This document shows positions 1 to 7,841 of a stretch of DNA of 37,064 nucleotides, one piece after another. Positions within the stretch are counted from its first letter, which is position 1. Every line of letters starts with the position of its first letter. The notes beneath the pieces are model-generated. The model was given only the letters and a program-made list of their open reading frames with translations, did not search any database and was not told the DNA's origin. Where the stretch lies: positions 1 to 37,064 of the forward strand of contig CAJZEE010000011.1 of NCBI GenBank assembly GCA_915066865.1, written 5' to 3'. The position numbers and the translations under genes are program-made. This stretch comes from an uncultured Veillonella sp. Its GTDB lineage: Bacteria; Bacillota; Negativicutes; Veillonellales; Veillonellaceae.

Positions 1-35
1 CTACACTCTTTCCCTACACGACGCTCTTCCGATCT
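1..35. other. Illumina adapter remnant (left contig end)
   Basis: The first 35 bases match the 3' part of the Illumina universal (P5/TruSeq read 1) adapter, ending in GCTCTTCCGATCT. This is library-construction sequence, not genomic DNA. Biological sequence starts at about 36. Confidence 0.98.
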
Positions 36-192
36 CTTAGAACAATGAGAATAAATTTTGCAACCCCTATTTGTTGATGTATAGAAAATTGGAATAGAAA
101 ACCTAAAATATTCTTCATAATATTTTAATATTTCTAAAATCATATTTTTTAAGTACCATATCTAGTGGATTCTTAAATTGTCAATTAGTTTT

Positions 193-234
193 CGTATGCC
201 AAATATGAATACAACATATTTGTAAGAACATACG
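193..234. repeat. Nested inverted repeat upstream of the HD-GYP gene
   Basis: Inner arms CAAATATG (200-207) and CATATTTG (215-222) are perfect complements around a 7-base loop. Outer arms CGTATG (193-198) and CATACG (229-234) are also perfect. The repeat lies just upstream of the candidate -35 at 240-245, a position suited to an activator site. A regulatory role is inference. Confidence 0.5.
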
Positions 235-239
235 TATCA

Positions 240-268
240 TACACAAAAAATTATTTATGGTGTATAAT
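240..268 (+). promoter_or_regulatory. Candidate promoter of the HD-GYP gene
   Basis: TACACA (240-245, four of six to consensus) is followed after 17 bases by a perfect TATAAT (263-268). The start codon is 100 bases further on. Short inverted arms ATACAC (239-244) and GTGTAT (260-265) overlap both hexamers and could form an operator. Apart from this and the repeat at 193-234, the 333-base stretch 36-368 shows no gene. Confidence 0.5.
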
Positions 269-368
269 TTGTATACTGTTAAATTAGAACGGCCTAAAGT
301 TGTACGATATGAACATAAGTACGAGGGGTTGTACCATATGTTCAGTTTGTTAGTTAGAGGGGTTTATT

Positions 369-971
369 ATGTTTATGTTATCATTGATGCAACCATCAGG
401 TTTGTATGAACTGGAGAAAGACAGTTTAGAAGCCATAAGCGCACAACTTTTACAGATGATACAAATGAAAAGCTATCATCTCTATACACATTCTATTCAG
501 GTTTCAAACTATGCTGTTAGCATCGCAGCTAAAATGGGTTTACCATTAAATGAAATTGAACAGATTCGTCACGCAGCTTTACTTCATGACGTGGGTCTAT
601 TAATGGTTCCTAATGCATTAATCCAAAAATCTCCATATCTTAATAAGCAAGAAATGTCTAAGTATAAACAACATGCTGCAAGTGGTGCCAATATGATTGA
701 AAACTATCCTTGCTGCCAACAAATTTTACCTTATATTCGTTATCATCATGAAAAATGGGATGGTTCTGGTTATCCCAAACATTTACGTGGTGCCAATATT
801 CCGTTAGGAGCTCGAATTATTGCTGTAGCAGATTACTATGATACAACAGTTAATCCTTCTACTGAATTTTGGGCAAAAACAAAAGCTAAAGCAAAAGAAG
901 AACTCTTTAGTGCATCTGGCTCCCTCTTTGATCCTGATGTAGTTAAAGCATTTATTGATGTGCTTGGCTAA
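369..971 (+). CDS. HD-GYP domain protein (putative cyclic-di-GMP phosphodiesterase)
   Basis: A 200-residue protein that is essentially one HD-GYP domain with no recognisable receiver or sensor domain. Metal-binding positions visible are H41, the H73-D74 pair, H102, H126-H127 and D155. The HHEKWDGSGYP block (126-136) is the signature that separates HD-GYP from ordinary HD domains. The family hydrolyses cyclic di-GMP or related cyclic dinucleotides in the cytosol. One oddity is that the usual HDxGK lysine is leucine (HDVGL, L77), which may weaken catalysis or alter substrate. An AGAGGGG ribosome site (356-362) sits 6 bases before the ATG and supports this start. The gene stands alone and converges on comFC. 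The domain assignment is firm; activity is inferred. Confidence 0.88.
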   Translation: MFMLSLMQPSGLYELEKDSLEAISAQLLQMIQMKSYHLYTHSIQVSNYAVSIAAKMGLPLNEIEQIRHAALLHDVGLLMVPNALIQKSPYLNKQEMSKYKQHAASGANMIENYPCCQQILPYIRYHHEKWDGSGYPKHLRGANIPLGARIIAVADYYDTTVNPSTEFWAKTKAKAKEELFSASGSLFDPDVVKAFIDVLG

Positions 972-1012
972 TATGAAATCAAATATTATATTCCTACATT
1001 TAGTAATAAAGA

Positions 1013-1708
1013 TTAGAAACTACCACTAGCCAGTGTAAGGGCATCAACGCGTAGCGCTTTATGCTTTTGTAAGACTTTTGCTACAGCTTCAATTGTGGCA
1101 CCTGTAGTATATATATCATCAACAATTAATATATTCTTATTGGTAAAATCAATATCCTTATAATCAGCACATATAACAAAGGCATCATCAATATTTTGAT
1201 GTCTTTCTTTATTTGTTAATCCCCACATATCTCGAGAAGTATCAAACTTGTATATACAATCTAACCATTTAAATTTTTTTCTATCTATCTCCCATAAAGA
1301 ATGAGCCCATTCAAGAAAGAATAAATCTACTTGATTATATCCTCTCTTAGCTTTTTTCTTTTCGCTAGATGGTACGGGAACAATATAATCATACATAATT
1401 TTACAATTACTGTTCACAATGTTAGACTCATTATATTTCATGTAAAAGTTGTACGATACTAAAAAAGGAGCGGCCCCTTTGGACTGCTCCTTTTTTTCAT
1501 TAAATTTTACATCGTAAATCATAGACTTTAGACCACCACGATATTCGGCCAACACACATACATCATCTACATAGTGTAAAAATTTATGTGGTACATGACG
1601 AATATGTAATAGATCTGTAAAACAAGCTTTACACCAATCCCCTTGTGTTGCTACGGGTGCACCACAGTGAGGGCATACAGGTGGAAATAGGAAATCCCAA
1701 AGACTCAT
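1013..1708 (-). CDS. comFC: ComF family phosphoribosyltransferase-like protein
   Basis: A 231-residue protein. The N-terminus has a four-cysteine zinc-binding knuckle (C12, C15, C26, C29). The C-terminus has the type I phosphoribosyltransferase PRPP loop VDDIYTTGAT (196-205). This is the ComFC/GntX architecture, linked in other bacteria to DNA uptake in competence; the exact biochemical role is unsettled. It is the last gene of the long minus-strand operon. Its ATG overlaps the recD2 stop by one base (TAATG), implying translational coupling. Association with RecD2 fits a DNA-processing context. A terminator-like hairpin lies inside the gene (1461-1496) in a poorly conserved linker segment. 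Confidence 0.88.
   Translation of the reverse strand: MSLWDFLFPPVCPHCGAPVATQGDWCKACFTDLLHIRHVPHKFLHYVDDVCVLAEYRGGLKSMIYDVKFNEKKEQSKGAAPFLVSYNFYMKYNESNIVNSNCKIMYDYIVPVPSSEKKKAKRGYNQVDLFFLEWAHSLWEIDRKKFKWLDCIYKFDTSRDMWGLTNKERHQNIDDAFVICADYKDIDFTNKNILIVDDIYTTGATIEAVAKVLQKHKALRVDALTLASGSF
1461..1496 (-). terminator. Terminator-like hairpin inside comFC
   Basis: Arms AAAAAAGGAGC (1461-1471) and GCTCCTTTTTT (1486-1496) are perfect 11-base complements around a 14-base loop. Read on the minus strand (sense for comFC) the stem is followed by a T run, and the same holds on the plus strand. The reading frame stays open through it. Whether it terminates transcription is not known from sequence. Confidence 0.45.
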
Positions 1709-3861
1709 TACGAATCACATCTCCCTTGTAGTCGTTCTTTAAACAATGTGTAACGTTCATCGGCATTAACAGTACGTACAGCACGTTCAACTGCGCTCGT
1801 AGTACCAACGATAATTACTTTACGCTTTGCCCGTGTAACAGCAGTATACAACAAATTACGTTGTAACATACCACCATAACGTGGAACAAATGGAATAATA
1901 ACTACACCATACTCACTACCTTGACTCTTATGAACTGTAATAGCATAAGCAGGCATAATCATATGTGCTTCATCAATAGGTAGACGAACCTCTTTATGGA
2001 TAAATCGAATACAAATATCGGTCCGCGTAATAGCATAGATAATGCCAATTTCGCCATTAAACACTTCTAACTCATAATCATTGAGAATTTGAATAACCTT
2101 ATCCCCAACGCGATACGTAATGCCATTGACACGAACTTCTCCCTTATAGCTGTCTGGAGGGTTTACGGCTTGTTGTACATATTGTGATATCAATGTACTA
2201 CCTGCTTCACCACGGCGCATAGGAGAAATAATTTGAATATCTAATTCATCCTCTATCGTCTCTTGTTCACGTTTATATACATCAATGATGGCTTTCATCA
2301 TCATATCATAAGATTTAACAGGAATAAAAGAAAACTCTTCGCTCACACCTTCCAGGTTAGGCATTTCACCACGGTTAATTGCGTAAGCACTTTCAACGAT
2401 AGTATTACCAGAGCTTTGACGATAAATCTGATTAAGTCGTGTATAGGGCACACAATCACTATCTAATAAATCTTTTAATACGAACCCAGCACCTATAGGT
2501 GGTAATTGATCTACGTCACCCACAATAATGACATGAGCTTCCTTTGGAATAGCAGCCATCAAAGAATAGAATAAACGCACATTAAGCATAGATGCTTCAT
2601 CGATGATAATGACATCTATATCTAGAGGATCATCTTCATTCTTTGTAAAGTCATAGGAGTCACTACCTTGAACAGGTACCAATAGACGATGAATTGTAGT
2701 AGCTTCAAACTCAGTGGCCTCGGTCAGACGCTTTGCAGCACGTCCCGTAGGAGCACAAAGTATAATGCGCCCCAATCCACCGAGTTGGAAACCTTTTACT
2801 AGTGCCTTGATGATAGTTGTTTTACCTGTACCAGGACCACCAGTTATAAGAGAAAACTTTTCAAAAAATGAGAGCTGTATAGCTTCTTTTTGAGCATCAC
2901 CAAAGATAATGTAGTTGTCTCGTTCAAACTTTTCAATAAAACTAGAAATATCTAATGCTATTGGATCAGCTTCTAATAGAAACTCACGAGTATAGTGGAC
3001 ACCTTCCACTTCAGAAACATACATCTCTGGCGGATAGATATATAAGATATCTTCATAATACGTACTATACAGTGCACCTTGTTCCAGCAGGCTTTCAATA
3101 AAGTTCGCAATATCATCTACATCAGTTTGTAATAAATCGTCAAGTCGACCGATAAGTTGGTCTACTGGTAAACATGTATGACCTTGATTATCTAGACTAC
3201 GTAGAATCCATTCTAAACCAGCCTCTAAACGGCGTGTATCACTACCATTAATACCAAGATGCTCTGCTAGTGTATCGGCCGTACCAAAAAGCATATCCGG
3301 TGCTACACGTAATAATGTATAAGGATTATCCTCTATAACTGCGACAGACTGCACACCATAATAGGTATATACAATACGACTCCATTTCGATGAAATGTGA
3401 TGACTTTCAAAAAAATGATTTAAATCAGATAAAATACCTTCGCCAAGTAAGGTATTGAATAGCTCATCCTTAACACTCTTTCGGAGACCTGGAACATCTT
3501 TAATCTCTTCTGGACGTTCTTCCCGTAAAATTTCTAAAATACGAATACCGAAATATTCTAGTACCTTCTCTACGGATTTTTCACCAAAACCTTTTATTCC
3601 TAGATTCAACAAATAAGTCTTGGCAGCACCCATATTATCAGGTTTTAACTTTTCAACACTGCTCGCATCAAATTGGCGGCCGTACTTTTCATGTTCTACA
3701 TAGCGGCCCCGTACTTCGATGTCTTCCCCTTCTTTAGGAGACTCAAATTTGCCAGTACAAGTAATGTATTCCTCATTATAATCTTTTAGGATAAACACGC
3801 AATATGTACGTTGTGTATTCTCATATATAGTTCGGTATACAAATCCTCGTATGGCGTCCAT
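1708..3861 (-). CDS. recD2: ATP-dependent RecD2-type DNA helicase
   Basis: A 717-residue superfamily 1B helicase with the long N-terminal extension typical of RecD2 (an OB-like segment at about 1-75 and helix-hairpin-helix-like segments at about 80-200) rather than RecD of RecBCD. The core shows Walker A GGPGTGKTT (341-349), Walker B IIIDEAS (418-424), GDVDQLPP (448-455), VHKSQGSE (643-650) and YTAVTRAK (672-679). The family unwinds DNA 5' to 3' and acts in repair and replication-fork processing outside RecBCD. Both ends overlap the neighbouring genes by one base (TAATG), so it is translationally coupled to the upstream shikimate kinase fusion and the downstream comFC. Confidence 0.96.
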   Translation of the reverse strand: MDAIRGFVYRTIYENTQRTYCVFILKDYNEEYITCTGKFESPKEGEDIEVRGRYVEHEKYGRQFDASSVEKLKPDNMGAAKTYLLNLGIKGFGEKSVEKVLEYFGIRILEILREERPEEIKDVPGLRKSVKDELFNTLLGEGILSDLNHFFESHHISSKWSRIVYTYYGVQSVAVIEDNPYTLLRVAPDMLFGTADTLAEHLGINGSDTRRLEAGLEWILRSLDNQGHTCLPVDQLIGRLDDLLQTDVDDIANFIESLLEQGALYSTYYEDILYIYPPEMYVSEVEGVHYTREFLLEADPIALDISSFIEKFERDNYIIFGDAQKEAIQLSFFEKFSLITGGPGTGKTTIIKALVKGFQLGGLGRIILCAPTGRAAKRLTEATEFEATTIHRLLVPVQGSDSYDFTKNEDDPLDIDVIIIDEASMLNVRLFYSLMAAIPKEAHVIIVGDVDQLPPIGAGFVLKDLLDSDCVPYTRLNQIYRQSSGNTIVESAYAINRGEMPNLEGVSEEFSFIPVKSYDMMMKAIIDVYKREQETIEDELDIQIISPMRRGEAGSTLISQYVQQAVNPPDSYKGEVRVNGITYRVGDKVIQILNDYELEVFNGEIGIIYAITRTDICIRFIHKEVRLPIDEAHMIMPAYAITVHKSQGSEYGVVIIPFVPRYGGMLQRNLLYTAVTRAKRKVIIVGTTSAVERAVRTVNADERYTLFKERLQGRCDS

Positions 3862-4625
3862 TATTTCTCCGTATTCGGCAAAGCTTCAATAATTTCTTGC
3901 ACTGCATCGGTAATACTGCCTTCGTTACCAATTTTAATATGTGCTACTTCTTCATATAAAGGATAACGTTCTTCATATACATTAAAAATATATTCGATAC
4001 TTTCTTTTACAAGCGGACGAATCTCTAGATCCAAATCATCTAAAATATGATTTACATCGCGGTTAACAAATACAACAAGACCATTATTGCGCATCAATTT
4101 AACAGTTTTATCATAGGTAACAGTGCCGCCACCTGTAGCAATGACAGATGGTTTATTGTGAATTAATTCTTTGATTGTACTATATTCATATTCACTGAAA
4201 GCATCTTTACCATCGTAAATATAAATATTTTGAACGGATTTACCTACCTTGTCTTGAATCGTTTGGTCTAGATCGAAAAAGTCGCGGCCTAACTCTTTTG
4301 CTAGAACCTTACCAACAGTAGTTTTACCTGCGCCAGGCATACCAATGAGAAAAATATGCTTATGCATATGCTCCTTTAAGAACTCATTACTCATAGAAAC
4401 GACGGTTTTTATATAATTTTCAACATAAGGTGCTAAAACTTTATCTTTACAATTTTGAGTATGTAAAGCAATGATACTTTCATCCCGTTCTTCATCAATA
4501 AGTGGTAAGTGATGTTCATCCTTATATTTACCAATTTCTTTAATCAGTGTGAGTCGCTTCTCAAACTCCGTAACTAATACAGAATCAATATTATCTATCT
4601 GTTTTCGAGCTTCTTTAATATCCAT
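3861..4625 (-). CDS. Bifunctional chorismate mutase (AroQ type)/shikimate kinase
   Basis: A 254-residue fusion of two non-consecutive aromatic-pathway steps. Residues 1-88 form an all-helical AroQ chorismate mutase with expected ligands R7, R24, K35, D44 and R47. Residues 89-254 form a shikimate kinase with Walker A GMPGAGKTT (95-103), D120, GGG (165-167), lid R203 (RPLV) and R220 (RYPLYEEVA). Chorismate mutase converts chorismate to prephenate; shikimate kinase phosphorylates shikimate at the 3-hydroxyl using ATP. Oddity: in the conserved GExxFRxxE block the arginine that binds the shikimate carboxylate (R58 in the M. tuberculosis enzyme) is S144. An AAGGGGG site precedes the ATG. The gene lies between ribF and recD2 with no other aro genes nearby. 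Fold assignment is strong; full activity is less certain. Confidence 0.9.
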   Translation of the reverse strand: MDIKEARKQIDNIDSVLVTEFEKRLTLIKEIGKYKDEHHLPLIDEERDESIIALHTQNCKDKVLAPYVENYIKTVVSMSNEFLKEHMHKHIFLIGMPGAGKTTVGKVLAKELGRDFFDLDQTIQDKVGKSVQNIYIYDGKDAFSEYEYSTIKELIHNKPSVIATGGGTVTYDKTVKLMRNNGLVVFVNRDVNHILDDLDLEIRPLVKESIEYIFNVYEERYPLYEEVAHIKIGNEGSITDAVQEIIEALPNTEK

Positions 4626-4637
4626 GAGAACCCCCTT

Positions 4638-5570
4638 TTATGCATTAGCCAAAATAGCTAGAGCCTGTTCTTCATCTACCTTCATTTGATCGATAAGATC
4701 TTGTAAATTATTAAATTTAACTTCCCCTCTAATATAAGAAATGAACTGTACAATTACTTCTTTTCCATATATATCTTGGTCAAAGTTAAAAACGTGTACT
4801 TCACATCTATGGTACTGATTTCTAAAGGTTGGATTATCTCCAATATTGCCTACCCCATCATACCAAATACCATCAATACATACACGATTAGCATAGACTC
4901 CATCTGGAGGTGTAGCCATTTCATTAGGAAGTAATAGATTTAATGTAGGAAATCCTAATGTGCGTCCCCGTTGATCACCTTTAATCACAGTTCCTTTAAA
5001 CTGGAATGGCCTACCTAGCCAATGATTTGCATCCTCCAAATGCCCTTCATGAATAGCTTTTCTAATTTCTGTACTAGAAATAGGTGTACTACGACCATCA
5101 CAAGGTAATAAAGGCTGTACAAGAACTCGTATATTCTTATCCGCTACCACTTGTTTCATATATTCTGGATTACCAAGCCCCTTTGCACCAAATGTAAAGT
5201 TCTCACCGATTACAATAGCTTCCACATTCATATCATTGCAGAGCTCATGCAAGAATTCATCTGCAGTCATTTTTAATAATGCTTCAGTCATAGGTAACCG
5301 CAAAATATAGTCAACTTTGAGTTCTTCTAGCACAGTATCCATAATCTCTTCTTGAATCACTCGTTTAGGTACTCGTTCTGGATGTAATATAGTTAACGGA
5401 TGATGCTCGAAGGTAATGATGATACTAACCCCATCGACTGATATAGCCTCTTCAACAGCCTTATGTATAACTCGTTGATGACCTCGATGAATGCCATCAA
5501 AGGTACCAAGGGCATATACTTTTGTATCTTTGATTTGACGTAGTTCATCAAACGAATGTAGTTGCTTCAT
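4638..5570 (-). CDS. ribF: Bifunctional riboflavin kinase/FMN adenylyltransferase
   Basis: A 310-residue protein of normal length for RibF. The N-terminal adenylyltransferase domain has GTFDGIHRGH (22-31), a variant of the GxFDGxHxGH nucleotide-binding motif, plus GENFTFGAKG and ISSTEIR. The C-terminal riboflavin kinase domain has GDQRGRTLGFPTLNL, PPDGVYA and the FxxYIRGExKF block near the end. It makes FMN from riboflavin, then FAD. It follows truB with a 2-base gap, as in many Firmicutes. No FMN riboswitch precedes it, in keeping with transcription from the nusA operon promoter. Confidence 0.97.
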   Translation of the reverse strand: MKQLHSFDELRQIKDTKVYALGTFDGIHRGHQRVIHKAVEEAISVDGVSIIITFEHHPLTILHPERVPKRVIQEEIMDTVLEELKVDYILRLPMTEALLKMTADEFLHELCNDMNVEAIVIGENFTFGAKGLGNPEYMKQVVADKNIRVLVQPLLPCDGRSTPISSTEIRKAIHEGHLEDANHWLGRPFQFKGTVIKGDQRGRTLGFPTLNLLLPNEMATPPDGVYANRVCIDGIWYDGVGNIGDNPTFRNQYHRCEVHVFNFDQDIYGKEVIVQFISYIRGEVKFNNLQDLIDQMKVDEEQALAILANA

Positions 5571-5572
5571 AC

Positions 5573-6514
5573 TTATCCTTCAATAAAAATATTTTTTTCC
5601 ACTTTTAATGTGTGGTTGTTTCGTTTCATAATACCAATAAAACCATTCGGTCCATAAGCTCTATAGAGCTGACCTATTTCTGTGAAAGCAAATTCTTTAC
5701 CAATCGGTAACTGCTTGCCTTCTATCATCATTCTTAATTGTACACTATTTACAGTTACTTTTGAAAGATGAGAAACAGCCGTATCTGTTGGCAACAACAG
5801 ACTTTCACCATGTAGCATCAATTCTTCGGCCATCTTAGCAGAGCCGATATCAAAAGGGCCTACTTGAGTACGTGCCAAAGAAGTCATAGTGCCAGGAATA
5901 CCTAAAGCAATACAAATATCGCGTAATAATGAGCGAATATAAGTCCCCCCTGAGCATGTCACGCGAATCGTGAAAAAAGGGAATCCATAAGCAATGAGCT
6001 CAATATTTTTAATATGAATTTGACGTAATGGTAGCTCCACAGGAATACCTTTACGAGCATATTCATAAGCTCGAATACCATTTACTTTAATGGCAGAATA
6101 CTTAGACGGCCTTTGGTCCTGAACGCCAGCAAATTTTCTCAAAATACTAACCAATTCTTCAAATCCTGGTTTAACCATAGTTGTCGAGATTTCTGTAGAT
6201 TGAATAGCTCGATTCAATACAATACCCTCTCGCAATACCATATCATTATCTGGCAACACAGGTTGTCCTGAGCTATCTTCAGTATCCGTAAAAGTACCCA
6301 ATTTACATTCTGCTACATAGGTTTTATCAAATTCATCCGTGTATTCTATGAGGCGCGTAGCCTTACCAAGAAACACAGGCAATACACCATAAGCCATAGG
6401 ATCTAATGTACCACTATGACCAATGCGCTTTTCCTTTAGAATACGACGACAAATAGCAACGGCATCATGGCTTGTAATGCCAGGTGGTTTTAAAAATGGT
6501 AATATCCCATCCAT
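5573..6514 (-). CDS. truB: tRNA pseudouridine(55) synthase
   Basis: A 313-residue TruB. Catalytic aspartate is D38 in GHSGTLDP (32-39; most homologues have GHTGTLDP). Other family blocks are GVLPVFLGKATRL, the substrate-binding KTYVAECKLG, YSAIKVNGIRAYEYAR and CSGGTYIRSL. The enzyme isomerises U55 in the T-loop of tRNAs. It sits between nrnA and ribF with 2-base gaps on both sides, a standard position in the infB operon. A somewhat longer, poorly conserved stretch follows the FTDTEDSSG block. Confidence 0.97.
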   Translation of the reverse strand: MDGILPFLKPPGITSHDAVAICRRILKEKRIGHSGTLDPMAYGVLPVFLGKATRLIEYTDEFDKTYVAECKLGTFTDTEDSSGQPVLPDNDMVLREGIVLNRAIQSTEISTTMVKPGFEELVSILRKFAGVQDQRPSKYSAIKVNGIRAYEYARKGIPVELPLRQIHIKNIELIAYGFPFFTIRVTCSGGTYIRSLLRDICIALGIPGTMTSLARTQVGPFDIGSAKMAEELMLHGESLLLPTDTAVSHLSKVTVNSVQLRMMIEGKQLPIGKEFAFTEIGQLYRAYGPNGFIGIMKRNNHTLKVEKNIFIEG

Positions 6515-6516
6515 TA

Positions 6517-7458
6517 TTAAATTACCTCAATGAGAGCTTGTTTTGCCTCTTCTAATGGTAGATTAATAGTGCAACCTGCAGCACGAATATGACCACCACC
6601 ACCAAAATGGCTTGCTACAACGTTCACATCAATACCTTTAGAACGTAAACTTACACGTGTTATATCATCAGCTTCTGCTTTTAATAAAATTGCCACGTCT
6701 ACAGTATCAACATTTCTAATAATATCTACAAAACCATCTGTATCATCGCCAAGTATAGTCATAGCCTCACGATTCAACTCGATGGTAGCAATCGTATCAT
6801 TCTTGTAAAACTCGATAGTTTGCATAACTTGTTTTGTTAATTCTAAACGACTGGCAGATACGGCTTCTATGGTTTCAGAAATAACATTTGGTCTAGCCCC
6901 TGCAGCTACACATTTGGCAGCCATCTCAAGAGTATTTGCTGTAGTATTGCTAAATTTAAAGAAACCACAATCTGTAGCAATCGCCATATATAATGCCGTA
7001 CCCATAGATTCAGTGATAGGCCAATTCCATTTTCTACATAAGTCGGTAACAATTTCACCAGTAGCAGCAAAGTCAGGCTTTAAATATAGATGGTCCGCGA
7101 ATTCTGTATTAGAAATATGGTGATCTATATTAAAAATAGGTGCACTCCAAAGTGCACCTACTTTGCCAATTCGCTCATACGTGCTAGCATCCAAAACCAT
7201 AAGCATATCAATATCAACTGGATTAGTTTCAAAATACGCTACATCATGAATGTGGTCCGTATATCGTAAGAATGTGTACTTCTCAGGAACTACATCATCC
7301 ACTACCATATATACAGTTTTACCTTGTCCTACAAGGGCTTCGTAAAAGGCTACCATGGACCCAATAGCATCACCATCAGGTCTAATATGGACGGTTAGCA
7401 TAATAGAATTAGCTTCACACAGAGCCATATGTAATTGATTAATAGTAATCTTACTCAT
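6517..7458 (-). CDS. nrnA: DHH/DHHA1 family phosphoesterase, NrnA-like oligoribonuclease/pAp phosphatase
   Basis: A 313-residue protein with the DHH motifs: H24, D28 and D30 in HIRPDGDAIGS, VLDAS, and the DHH-like NIDHH. A C-terminal DHHA1 domain ends in FGGGGHIRAAGC. This is the NrnA layout: Mn-dependent degradation of very short RNAs and dephosphorylation of 3'-phosphoadenosine 5'-phosphate. Between rbfA and truB is its usual position in Firmicutes. A perfect 10-base stem followed in the sense direction by TTTTT lies inside the gene (7137-7160). Confidence 0.95.
   Translation of the reverse strand: MSKITINQLHMALCEANSIMLTVHIRPDGDAIGSMVAFYEALVGQGKTVYMVVDDVVPEKYTFLRYTDHIHDVAYFETNPVDIDMLMVLDASTYERIGKVGALWSAPIFNIDHHISNTEFADHLYLKPDFAATGEIVTDLCRKWNWPITESMGTALYMAIATDCGFFKFSNTTANTLEMAAKCVAAGARPNVISETIEAVSASRLELTKQVMQTIEFYKNDTIATIELNREAMTILGDDTDGFVDIIRNVDTVDVAILLKAEADDITRVSLRSKGIDVNVVASHFGGGGHIRAAGCTINLPLEEAKQALIEVI
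7132..7160 (-). terminator. Terminator-like hairpin inside nrnA
   Basis: TAGGTGCACT (7137-7146) and AGTGCACCTA (7151-7160) are perfect complements around a 4-base loop. On the sense (minus) strand the stem is followed directly by TTTTTAATA. The structure codes for the segment just before NIDHH. It may cause premature termination or an RNA processing site, or be chance. Confidence 0.35.
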
Positions 7459-7475
7459 GTTCTGTATCCTTTTTG

Positions 7476-7832
7476 TTAATTTGTTTCTTCATCCTTTTTG
7501 ATTTCATTCAAAAGGGATTCAATATGCATGCTATAGTCTAAAGACGTATCCTTATCAAATGTGATAGAAGGAATATGGCGTAATTTAAGTACTTTGCCAA
7601 GCTCTGTACGAATATGACCTGCTGCATGCTTTAATGCGATAAGGGTATCTTCTTTTTCCTTATCGGAACCAAACAAGGAGACATAAATCGTAGCTTCACG
7701 TAAATCACCTGTTACATGAACATCGGTAATAGTAGTGAAGCCGATACGCGGATCTTTCAATCCGCGCATCAACATTTGACTTACCTCTTGTTTGATAAAT
7801 TCTTGTAATTTTCTGACACGAACATCACTCAT
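7476..7832 (-). CDS. rbfA: 30S ribosome-binding factor RbfA
   Basis: A 118-residue protein of normal RbfA length. It has the N-terminal VRKLQEFIKQEVSQML helix, the conserved LKDPRIGFTTIT block (about 26-37) and ATIYVSLFG, followed by the RHIPSITFDKD strand near the end. RbfA is a KH-fold factor that binds immature 30S subunits and supports 16S rRNA 5'-end processing. It follows infB by 9 bases, as in most bacteria. Confidence 0.97.
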   Translation of the reverse strand: MSDVRVRKLQEFIKQEVSQMLMRGLKDPRIGFTTITDVHVTGDLREATIYVSLFGSDKEKEDTLIALKHAAGHIRTELGKVLKLRHIPSITFDKDTSLDYSMHIESLLNEIKKDEETN

Positions 7833-7841
7833 ATAAACCTC

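Noticed and set aside
7750..7770. Hairpin CGCGGAT/ATCCGCG inside rbfA as terminator
   Set aside because: There is no T tract on either side, and the sequence encodes the conserved LKDPRIGF block, which explains the repeat.
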